A DNA stretch of 64,000 bases from Megaustenia siamemsis. Lineage: Eukaryota; Mollusca; Gastropoda; Stylommatophora; Ariophantidae. Location of the stretch: assembly GCA_032433765.1 (NCBI GenBank), contig JAVIAB010000046.1, positions 63,722,175 through 63,786,174 on the forward strand, in the 5' to 3' direction. This document shows positions 32,600 to 43,044 of the stretch, piece after piece; within the stretch, counting starts at the first letter, position 1, and every line of letters starts with the position of its first letter. Below the pieces are notes generated by a model. That model saw nothing but the letters and a program-made list of their open reading frames with translations. It searched no databases and was not told where the DNA came from. A program made the position numbers and the translations under genes.

Positions 32600-35390
32600 A
32601 ACAGTAGAACATTTTCTGTAGGGCATTTGACAAACAGTAGACTATGTCCTGTAGGACTTTTGGAAAACAGTAGAACATGTCCTACAGGACTTGGCAAACA
32701 GTAGAAACAGTCCTACAGGACTTGGTAAACAGTAGAAACTGTCCTACAGGACTTGGCAAACAGTAGAAACTGTCCTACAGGACTTGGTAAACAGTAGAAA
32801 CTGTCCTACAGGACTTGAAAAACAGTAGAACATGTCCTACAGGACTTAGCAAACAGTAGAAACAGTCCTACAGGACTTGGTAAACAGTAGAAACTGTCCT
32901 ACAGGACTTGGTAAACAGTAGAAACTGTCCTACAGGACTTGGCAAACAGTAGAAACTGTCCTACAGGACTTGGCAAACAGTAGAAATTGTCCTACAGGAT
33001 TGAGCAAACAGTAGAAACTGTCCTACAGGACTTGACAAACAGTAGAAACTGTCCTACAGGACTTGACAAACAGTAGAAACTGTCCTACAGGATTGAGCAA
33101 ACAGTAGAAACTGTCCTACAGGACTTGACAAACAGTAGAAACTGTCCTACAGGACTTGGCAAACAGTAGAAACTGTCCTACAGGACTTGGTAAACAGTAG
33201 AAACTGTCCTACAGGACTTGGAAAACAGTAGAACATGTCCTACAGGACTTAGCAAACAGTAGAAACAGTCCTACAGGACTTGGTAAACAGTAGAAACTGT
33301 CCTACAGGACTTGGTAAACAGTAGAAACTGTCCTACAGGACTTGGCAAACAGTAGAAACTGTCCTACAGGACTTGGTAAACAGTAGAAACTGTCCTACAG
33401 GACTTGGCAAACAGTAGAAACAGTCCTACAGGACTTGGTAAACAGTAGAAACTGTCCTACAGGACTTGGCAAACAGTAGAAACTGTCCTACAGGACTTGG
33501 TAAACAGTAGAAACTGTCCTACAGGACTTGGAAAACAGTAGAACATGTCCTACAGGACTTAGCAAACAGTAGAAACAGTCCTACAGGACTTGGTAAACAG
33601 TAGAAACTGTCCTACAGGACTTGGTAAACAGTAGAAACTGTCCTACAGGACTTGGCAAACAGTAGAAACTGTCCTACAGGACTTGGTAAACAGTAGAAAC
33701 TGTCCTACAGGACTTGGCAAACAGTAGAAACTGTCCTACAGGATTGAGCAAACAGTAGAAACTGTCCTACAGGATTGAGCAAACAGTAGAAACTGTCCTA
33801 CAGGACTTGGCAAACAGTAGAAACTGTCCTACAGGATTGAGCAAACAGTAGAAACTGTCCTACAGGACTTGGCAAACAGTAGAAACTGTCCTACAGGATT
33901 GAGCAAACAGTAGAAACTGTCCTACAGGATTGAGCAAACAGTAGAAACTGTCCTACAGGACTTGGCATACAGTAGAAACTGTCCTACAGGATTGAGCAAA
34001 CAGTAGAAACTGTCCTACAGGACTTGGCAAACAGTAGAAACTGTCCTACAGGACTTGACAAACAGTAGAAACTGTCCTACAGGATTGAGCAAACAGTAGA
34101 AACTGTCCTACAGGACTTGGCATACAGTAGAAACTGTCCTACAGGACTTGGCAAACAGTAGAAACTGTCTTACAGGACTTGGCAAACAGTAGAAAGTGTC
34201 CTACAGGATTGAGCAAACAGTAGAAACTGTCCTACAGGACTTGACAAACAGTAGAAACTGTCCTACAGGACTTGACAAACAGTAGAAACTGTCCTACAGG
34301 ATTGAGCAAACAGTAGAAACTGTCCTACAGGACTTGACAAACAGTAGAAACTGTCCTACAGGACTTGGTAAACAGTAGAAACTGTCCTACAGGACTTGGC
34401 AAACAGTAGAAACTGTCCTACAGGACTTGGTAAACAGTAGAAACTGTCCTACAGGATTGAGCAAACAGTAGAAACTGTCCTACAGGACTTGGCAAACAGT
34501 AGAAACTGTCCTACAGGATTGAGCAAACAGTAGAAACTGTCCTACAGGACTTGGCAAACAGTAGAAACTGTCCTACAGGATTGAGCAAACAGTAGAAACT
34601 GTCCTACAGGATTGAGCAAACAGTAGAAACTGTCCTACAGGACTTGGCATACAGTAGAAACTGTCCTACAGGATTGAGCAAACAGTAGAAACTGTCCTAC
34701 AGGACTTGGCAAACAGTAGAAACTGTCCTACAGGACTTGACAAACAGTAGAAACTGTCCTACAGGATTGAGCAAACAGTAGAAACTGTCCTACAGGACTT
34801 GGCATACAGTAGAAACTGTCCTACAGGACTTGGCAAACAGTAGAAACTGTCCTACAGGACTTGGCAAACAGTAGAAACTGTCCTACAGGATTGAGCAAAC
34901 AGTAGAAACTGTCCTACAGGACTTGGCATACAGTAGAAACTGTCCTACAGGATTGAGCAAACAGTAGAAACTGTCCTACAGGATTGAGCAAACAGTAGAA
35001 ACTGTCCTACAGGATTGAGCAAACAGTAGAAACTGTCCTACAGGATTGAGCAAACAGTAGAAACTGTCCTACAGGATTGAGCAAACAGTAGAAACTGTCC
35101 TACAGGATTGAGCAAACAGTAGAAACTGTCCTACAGGACTTGACAAACAGTAGAAACTGTCCTACAGGATTGAGCAAACAGTAGAAACTGTCCTACAGGA
35201 CTTGGCATACAGTAGAAACTGTCCTACGGGACTTGACAAACAGTAGAAAACTGTCCTACAGGATTGAGCAAACAGTAGAAACTGTCCTACAGGACTTGAC
35301 AAACAGTAGAAACTGTCCTACAGGATTGAGCAAACAGTAGAAACTGTCCTACAGGACTTGACAAACAGTAGAAACTGTCCTACATGATTT
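32600..35390. repeat. 31-bp satellite array, about 88 copies, hairpin-forming units
   Basis: The unit is cagtagaaactgtcctacag plus gacttggcaaa. It has two main variants, gacttgg and gattgag, of equal length, interspersed in longer patterns. Each unit has two short inverted repeats: cagt-agaa-actg and gtcct-ac-aggac. Confidence 0.97.
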
Positions 35391-35475
35391 TTTTGCTCCA
35401 TGAAAGGGTCGGAATGACATTGTGGTCTTTCCTCTGTCTTTTTGGGAGACATACTTCCGTGATGAGAGAATCCTG
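35391..35475. other. Short intron spacer
   Basis: An 85-base stretch between arrays, ending in sequence that leads into the 23-bp unit. No exon could be supported. Confidence 0.4.
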
Positions 35476-36300
35476 GATGAAATTGATGTGGTTAAATGGG
35501 AGAAATTGATGTGGTTAAATGGGAGAAAAGATGTGGTTAAATGGGAGAAATAGATGTGGTTAAATGGGAGAAATCGATGTGGTTAAATAGGAGAAATCGA
35601 TGTGGTTAAATGGGAGAAATCGATGTGGTTAAATAGAAGATAACGATGTGGTTAAACGGGTGAAACTGATGTGGTTAAACGGGTGAACACGATGTGGTTA
35701 AACGGGAGAAAACGATGTGGTTAAACGGGAGAAATCGATGTAGTTAAATGTGTGAAATCGATGTGTTATATGGACGAAATTGATGTAGTTAAATGGGAGA
35801 AATCGGTGTGGTTATACGGGAGAAATTGATGTGGATAAATGTGAGAAATTGATGTAGTTATGTGGGAGAAATTGGTTTGGTTATATGAGAGAAATCGATG
35901 TGATTATGTAGGAGAAATCGATGTGATTATGTAGGAGAAATCAGTGTGGTTATGTCGGAGAAATCGATGTGGTTATGTAGGAGAAATCGATGTGATTATG
36001 TAGGAGAAAACGATGTGGTTATGTAGGAGAAATCGATGTGGTTATGTAGGAGAAATCCATGTAGTTATGTGGGCGAAATCAATGTGGTTAAATGGGAGAA
36101 ATCGATGTGGTTATGTGGGAGAAATCGATGTGGATAAATGTGGGAAATCGATGTAGTTATGTGGGAGAAATTGGTTTGGTTATATGAGAGAAATCGATGT
36201 GATTATGTAGGAGAAATCGATGTGGTTATGTAGGAGAAATCGATGTGGTTATGTAGGAGAAATCGATGTGGTTATGTAGGAGAAATCGATGTGGTTACTG
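35476..36300. repeat. 23-bp satellite array, about 36 copies
   Basis: The unit contains gatgtggttatgtaggagaa plus atc. Left copies have ttaaatggga and ttaaacggga in place of ttatgtagga, giving ordered subfamilies. Confidence 0.95.
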
Positions 36301-36489
36301 ACAGAAAATTGGTCGTTTGTATTATCAATCTCCGATAGTTCTAACCACTTGATCGTCTTTACTCTTGGATCAGTTAACTGAAAACAAAGTTACATAATCC
36401 CCCCCCACACAGGAATGTAACCTGGTACTTTTGTGTGGGAGGCATGTGCCATGCCTTGAAGGAACTAAGTGTTCCAAACATTATGTTAT

Positions 36490-36860
36490 TTTATGAAATT
36501 AGTTGAGATAAAGTAAAAGTAAAATAAAGGTAAAGTAAATTTAAAGTAAATTTAAAGTACTTTAAAACGCGAGTTTCCACCCATATGTGCTCGGTTGCCT
36601 ATCCAGAAGTGTTCGGAGACTTCTGGACAGTGTCACTTCAGGCATCGAAACTCACGATGCGTGGCGGCATTCCTCACCTTCCCAGAGTACTACCCTGGTA
36701 CCTATTTCTGCCAGCGGCGGGGTTGATCTCGGGGTATTTTTTTTTCCAACCACGAATACAACTCACACTGCTTCCAGCAGGAATCGAACACGGGTTGTCT
36801 GAGCGTCGGTAGCCCAGTCGGGTGGTTTTCCCAACTAGGCTACCTAGGTCCCCCTGTAGT
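36490..36860 (-). repeat. tRNA-derived SINE (type S), copy 2, with aaagt-type tail
   Basis: The minus-strand head has tagcctagttggg (A-box, 36830-36842) and ggttcgattcc-like gttcgattcc (B-box, 36780-36789). The body matches the copy at 21000-21320. Its 3' tail lies at the low-coordinate end (36490-36565), with units of ttactttaa and aaagtaaa type. The shared tail composition suggests the parent LINE recognises an aaagt-like end. Confidence 0.87.
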
Positions 36861-37026
36861 TGTGATACAACATTGAGAGTTTGACACCAACACAACGTTA
36901 TTTTATTAAATTGATGGTGATACACCATCGAAAGTTTAAAGACCTCTGATCTAAATTAACAAACTTACTTATTAGCTTTGCCTGATTGCCTCATCGCTTG
37001 ACTCTAGTGTGTACCACGTTCCACAG

Positions 37027-37324
37027 CAACACCTACACCTATGTTGGCTCCAACACCGTCGAGTGTGTGCCGGACTTGAAGGCGTCCTTCATCATACCAC
37101 CAGCTAATCAGATCTCTGTGAGAAAGGGTGATATCTACGGGGTCTACACCCGCTACACGAGCATCCTCAGCATCACAAAATGCTGGTACGCCGCTAACAA
37201 GCCCCTGATGGTGCCGACAGCTACCGGCTTTTCACCGAACGACATCACAAAAAATCAACCAATAGAAAAATTTAAAAAACAGGAGTGTGCAGTCCTTTCT
37301 GTTGGTCTCAGACTTGAGAGCTAA
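37027..37324 (+). CDS. Lectin gene terminal exon: end of C-terminal module, stop
   Basis: The acceptor used is cgttccacag at 37026. It restores the phase from exon 31571-31657 (AG plus C gives Ser), whereas the nearer-looking gactctag at about 37007 does not. It reads NTYTYVGSNTVECVPDLKAS, FIIPPANQISVRKGDIYGVY, SITKCWYAANKPL, and ends ECAVLSVGLRLES with TAA at 37322-37324. The hydrophobic alternation and two to three cysteines suit an extracellular beta-rich module. No transmembrane segment or lipid anchor is visible, so secretion is likely if a signal peptide exists. No AATAAA was seen close downstream. Confidence 0.75.
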
Positions 37325-37439
37325 ATGGCAACAATCTTATTTGAATAGCTCAATCTTATCGTTAAAAACATAATCTTATTTTGAATAGAAACTTGTTTTT
37401 TGTAGAATTTATTTAAACCTACTTTACACAAGGATATTT

Positions 37440-38762
37440 CTTGCACATCTCTTTGTGAGTTAGCCATTATCAACATTCAGACAGTACATCTCTTTGTGAG
37501 TTAGACATTATCAACATTCAGACAGTACATCTCTTTGTGAGTTAGACATTATCAACATTCAGACAGTACATCTCTTTGTGAGTTAGTCATTATCAACATT
37601 CAGACAGTACATCACTTTGTGAGTTAGACATTATCAACATTCAGACAGTACATCTCTTTGTGAGTTAGTCATTATCAACATTCAGACAGTACATCTCTTT
37701 GTGAGTTAGACATTATCAACATTCAGACAGTACATCTCTTTGTGAGTTAGACATTATCAACATTCAGACAGTACATCTCTTTGTGAGTTAGCCATTATCA
37801 ACATTCAGACAGTACATCTCTTTGTGAGTTAGACATTATCAACATTCAGACAGTACATCTCTTTGTGAGTTAGACATTATCAACATTCAGACAGTACATC
37901 TCTTTGTGAGTTAACCATTATCAACATTCAGACAGTACATCTCTTTGTGAGTTAGCCATAATCAACATTCAGACAGTACATCTCTTTGTGAGTTAGCCAT
38001 TATCAACATTCAGACAGTACATCTCTTTGTGAGTTAACCATAATCAACATTCAGACAGTACATCTCTTTGTGAGTTAACCATAATCAACATTCAGACAGT
38101 ACATCTCTTTGTGAGTTAGCCATAATCAACATTCAGACAGTACATCTCTTTGTGAGTTAGCCATTATCAACATTCAGACAGTACATCTCTTTGTGAGTTA
38201 ACCATTATCAACATTCAGACAGTACATCTCTTTGTGAGTTAACCATAATCAACATTCAGACAGTACATCTCTTTGTGAGTTAGCCATTATCAACATTCAG
38301 ACAGTACATTTCTTTGTGAGTTAACCATAATCAACATTCAGACAGTACATCTCTTTGTGAGTTAACCATTATCAACATTCAGACAGTACATCTCTTTGTG
38401 AGTTAACCATAATCAACATTCAGACAGTACATCTCTTTGTGAGTTAGCCATTATCAACATTCAAACAGTACATCTCTTTGTGAGTTAACCATAATCAACA
38501 TTCAGACAGTACATCTCTTTGTGAGTTAACCATAATCAACATTCAGACAGTACATCTCTTTGTGAGTTAACCATAATCAACATTCAGACAGTACATCTCT
38601 TTGTGAGTTAGCCATTATCAACATTCAGACAGTACATCTCTTTGTGAGTTAACCATTATCAACATTCAGACAGTACATCTCTTTGTGAGTTAACCATAAT
38701 CAACATTCAGACAGTACATCTCTTTGTGAGTTAACCATAATCAACATTCAGACAGTACATCA
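37440..38762. repeat. 41-bp satellite array, about 32 copies
   Basis: The unit contains catctctttgtgagttagac and attatcaacattcagacagt. Variants are agac, agcc, aacc and attatc or ataatc. It lies just 3' of the lectin gene stop and could be in its 3' untranslated or flanking region. Confidence 0.97.
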
Positions 38763-38849
38763 TGATGAAGTTATATATTTGAAGTCCAGAAGTACAAATG
38801 CAGACATGTAGAAGATATCGAGGATGAGTTACTTACAACCTGTCCACAA

Positions 38850-39106
38850 CGTCTGCGGTTCTGTGTGTCGTTACCACTGGCTAATCATCTCTCATGCCAC
38901 AGTTACAGCCTGTCCACTGACTTCTACCTCTGTCATCCATGATTTCTATTTCCCTAATTTTGCCTGTTGTCCTTATGTGTTTCAGATCCCCCCTTCTCAT
39001 GTTCAAAAATGTTTGCTTGTTTCTTTCTGGCATGTCTTAGCAGTTATCTCTTTTCTACAGCCTCATAGGGAATTTCTTCATTGGTCCTTTAGACTGGTCA
39101 GGCATC
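38850..39106 (-). mobile_element. Decayed LINE family B 3' fragment
   Basis: DNA landmarks follow the order of 20533-20886: attttgcctgttgt, cttctcatgttcaaaaatgt, ttgcttgtttctttctggc and gggaatttcttcattggtcc (compare tttgccagttgtaa, cttctcatgatgtgcccg and cttcctcatttgtc). Reading frames are destroyed. Confidence 0.65.
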
Positions 39107-39605
39107 TCTAACATATCAGTGGAGTTAAGTATTCCTATTATTTCTTTACTGTCTATGTCTATAACATATTAGTGGAGTTAAGTATTCCTATTATTTCTTT
39201 ACTGTCCATGTCTATAACATATTAGTGGAGTTAAGTATTCCTATTATTTCTTTACTGTCTATGTCTATAACATATCAGTGGAGTTAAGTATTCCTATTAT
39301 TTCTTTACTATCTATGTTTATAACATATTAGTGGAGTTAAGTATTCATATTATTTCTTTACTGTCTATGTCTATAACATATCAGTGGAGTTAAGTATTCC
39401 TATTATTTCTTTACTGTCTATGTCTATAACATATTAGTGGAGTTAAGTATTCCTATTATTTCTTTACTGTCCATGTCTATAACATATTAGTGGAGTTAAG
39501 TATTCCTATTATTTCTTTACTGTCCATGTCTATAACATATTAGTGGAGTTAAGTATTCCTATTATTTCTTTACTGTCCATGCCTCTAACATATCAGTGGA
39601 GTTGA
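39107..39605. repeat. 53-bp repeat, about 9 copies, possibly LINE-derived
   Basis: The unit contains agtggagttaagtattccta and ttatttctttactgtctatg. It starts exactly where the LINE family B fragment ends. The end tttctttactgtccatg resembles ttttttgtctactgtccatg in the LINE copy at 31100-31120, so the array may have grown from LINE sequence. Confidence 0.9.
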
Positions 39606-39954
39606 GCATTGCTAGTCCTTGTTAATTGTCTATAGCTCATGAACAAATGTCAGTATACCTCTAATCAGCAATGCAGCAACCACTGAAGCTAACAAATTGT
39701 TAATGGCAACTTGCAAAAACAAAAGCAGTCACTGGAAAAAAAATTACAGAAAACCAGCATCACAGCTGGAGATTAAAGCTGGCAGCTTCTTCAAGTAAAC
39801 ATTGACTCTTGGAAGAGATCAAGTCTCTGTACAGACGAGGAACACACATGGACAAATGTCAATGTTATAAGTTAATGATCAGAAATGTAACAGAACTGTT
39901 AACAGTTAATGATCAGATCTTTATAAATAATATTTCTCTGTTACTTCTCTGTCA
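39606..39954. other. Spacer, nothing recognised
   Basis: No supported feature. A short open frame at 39809-40018 runs into the next array and is not considered a gene. Confidence 0.45.
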
Positions 39955-42300
39955 AATTGTGCATTTGTGGTCATTGTCTCTGAGAGGTCTGTTTGTACAA
40001 GTTTATTATTGTCTCTGAGAGGTCTGTCTGTACAAATTGATTACTGTCTCAGAGAGGTCTGTTTGTACAAGTTGATCACGGTCTCTGAGAGGTCTGTACA
40101 AGTTGATTACTGTCTCTGAGAGGTCTGTCTGTACAAGTTGATTACTGTCTCTGAGAGGTCTGTTTGTACAAGTTGATCACTGTCTCTGAGAGGTCTGTTT
40201 GTACAAGTTGATTACTGTCTCTGAGAGGTCTGTTTGTAAAAGTTGATCACGGTCTCTGAGAGGTCTGTTTGTAAAAGTTGATCACGGTCTCTGAGAGGTC
40301 TGTTTGTACAAGTTGATCATGGTCTCTGAGAGATCTGTTTGTACAAATTGATTACTGTCTTTGAGAGGTCTGTTTGTACAAGTTGATTACTGTCTCTGAG
40401 AGGTCTGTCTGTACAAGTTTATTATTGTCTCTGAGAGATCTGTTTGTACAAATTGATTACTGTCTCTGAGAGGTCTGTTTGTATAAGTTCATCACTGTCT
40501 CTGAGAGGTCTATTTGTACAAGTTGATCAGGGTCTCTGAGAGGTCTGTCTGTACAAGTTGATTGCTGTCTCTGAGAGGTCTGTTTGTACAAGTTGATCAC
40601 AGTCTCTGAGAGGTCTGTTTGTACAAGTTGATCACAGTCTCTGAGAGGTCTGTTTGTACAAGTTGATCACAGTCTCTGAGAGGTATGTTTGTACAAGTTG
40701 ATTACTGCCTCTGAGAGGTCTGTCTGTACAAGTTGATTGCTGTCTCTGAGAGGTCTGTTTGTACAAGTTGATCACAGTCTCTGAGAGGTCTGTTTTTACA
40801 AGTTGATCACGGTCTCTGAGAGATCTGTTTGTACAAGTTGATCACAGTCTCTGAGATATCTGTTTGTACAAGTTGATCACAATCTCTGAGATATCTGTTT
40901 GTACAAGTTGATCACAGTCTCTGAGATATCTGTTTGTACAAGTTGATCACAGTCTCTGAGATATCTGTTTGTACAAGTTGATCACAGTCTCTGAGATATA
41001 TGTTTGTACAAGTTGATCACAGTCTCTGAGATATCTGTCTGTACAAGTTGATCACAGTCTCTGAGATATCTGTTTGTACAAGTTGATCACAGTCTCTGAG
41101 ATATCTGTTTGTACAAGTTGATCACAGTCTCTGAAATATCTGTTTGTACAAGTTGATCACAGTCTCTGAAATATCTGTTTGTACAAGTTGATCAGTCTCT
41201 GAAATATCTGTTTGTACACGTTGATCACAGTCTCTGAGATATCTGTTTGTACAAGTTGATCACAGTCTCTGAGATATCTGTCTGTACAAGTTGATCACAG
41301 TCTCTGAGATATCTGTTTGTACAAGTTGATCACAGTCTCTGAAATATCTGTTTGTACAAGTTGATCACAGTCTCTGAGATATCTGTTTGTACAAGTTGAT
41401 CACAGTCTCTGAGATATCTGTCTGTACAAGTTGATCACAGTCTCTGAGATATCTGTTTGTACAAGTTGATCACAGTCTCTGAGATATCTGTTTGTACAAG
41501 TTGATCACAGTCTCTGAGATATCTGTCTGTACAAGTTGATCACAGTCTCTGAGATATCTGTCTGTACAAGTTGATCACAGTCTCTGAGATATCTGTTTGT
41601 ACAAGTTGATCACAGTCTCTGAGATATCTGTCTGTACAAGTTGATCACAGTCTCTGAGATATCTGTCTGTACAAGTTGATCACAGTCTCTAAGATATATG
41701 TTTGTACAAGTTGATCACAGTCTCTGAGATATCTGTCTGTACAAGTTGATCACAGTCTCTGAGATATCTGTCTGTACAAGTTGATCACAGTCTCTGAGAT
41801 ATCTGTCTGTACAAGTTGATCACGGTCTCTGAGATATCTGTCTGTACAAGTTGATCACAGTCTCTGAGATATCTGTCTGTACAAGTTGATCACGGTCTCT
41901 GAGATATCTGTCTGTACAAGTTGATCACGGTCTCTGAGATATCTGTCTGTACAAGTTGATCACGGTCTCTGAGATATCTGTTTGTACAAGTTGATCACAG
42001 TCTCTGAGATATCTGTTTGTACAAGTTGATCACAGTCTCTGAGATATCTGTTTGTACAAGTTGATCACGGTCTCTGAGATATCTGTCTGTACAAGTTGAT
42101 CACGGTCTCTGAGATATCTGTTTGTACAAGTTGATCACAGTCTCTGAGATATCTGTCTGTACAAGTTGATCACGGTCTCTGAGATATCTGTTTGTACAAG
42201 TTGATCACAGTCTCTGAGATATCTGTTTGTACAAGTTGATCACGGTCTCTGAGATATCTGTCTGTACAAGTTGATCACAGTCTCTGAGACTGTACATCTG
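39955..42300. repeat. 35-bp satellite array, about 66 copies, two subfamilies
   Basis: The unit contains gttgatcacagtctctgaga plus tatctgtttgtacaa. Before about 40850 the variant gaggtctg dominates with irregular copies; after it gatatctg dominates and copies are uniform. One unit is shortened near 41190. Confidence 0.97.
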
Positions 42301-43044
42301 ATCATTGTCCCTCAAAAGTCTGTTTCTCATATTTGAGTTCCACTTTACTTGTTTTGCTTCTTTCATTACCAGGCAGGCATCAGTTGCGTGGCATGCTATT
42401 TGTTCCTAAAAATCCCAATAGACAAAAGTTAAAATACTCAAGTGAAGAAACCAGAAATAAATATTTTACAGCATATGATGTTGAGGATTTCAGTTGTTTT
42501 GTTTGTGTTTGTATTATTTGTTTGTACAAGTCTGATATAAAAATAAGTTGTATGTCATGTTTTATCTCTGTGTAAAGCACTGGCTACCTCCTAAATTTGA
42601 GGATAGCTGTCTTGGATTTGTCGCACTAAAGTCGTACTTTGTTGTCTTGAGGTTCGTCAGGTAAATCCGGATTGCTGTAATTTTGTTTGTTTGTTTATGG
42701 GGCGGGACGGTAAGTCGTCATCGACTCCGAGTTGACTGTTTGTCTATTTGCATCTCGATGAGTAAACAGAATCTAATGGAGACTACTCCACTTTACAGCG
42801 GTGGGACAGTTCAAAGACGAACTAGTATGGTCGCCACTTTATTACAAGGTGAGAACAGATTGGAGAGGGAAAGCAATCCTCTACCTAAAAATGTTGTGTT
42901 AAAGTCGGATGTATTAGACCGAAAAGCCCTGATATCACGCACAGCTTGCTGTAAACCGCAACACGGCGCATATACGCCCAATTAACGTTTCTCTTATAAG
43001 TGGCGACGATAAACGGATCTTCTTGGCAACGCAGCACAAGAAAA
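42301..43044. other. Spacer with weak open frames
   Basis: About 740 bases of single-copy-looking sequence. Open frames at 42333-42575 and 42683-42985 (100 codons) show no recognisable domain. The end, with ataagtggcgacgataaacg, has a tggcgac motif like some LTR-element primer sites, but no LTR was found. It is left unassigned. Confidence 0.4.

Noticed and set aside
35391..35475. Extra lectin exon in the spacer after the 31-bp array
   Set aside because: No acceptor/donor pair with matching phase; the flanking exons already join in frame without it.
36780..36842. tRNA gene
   Set aside because: A- and B-box spacing fits but the cloverleaf is not complete and the element has a SINE body and a second copy.
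37007..37026. Acceptor at gactctag before the last lectin exon
   Set aside because: It puts the exon out of phase with 31657; the cgttccacag acceptor at 37026 keeps phase.
42683..42985. 100-codon open frame as a gene or LTR-element gag
   Set aside because: No recognisable domain, no LTR pair, and only a weak tggcgac motif.
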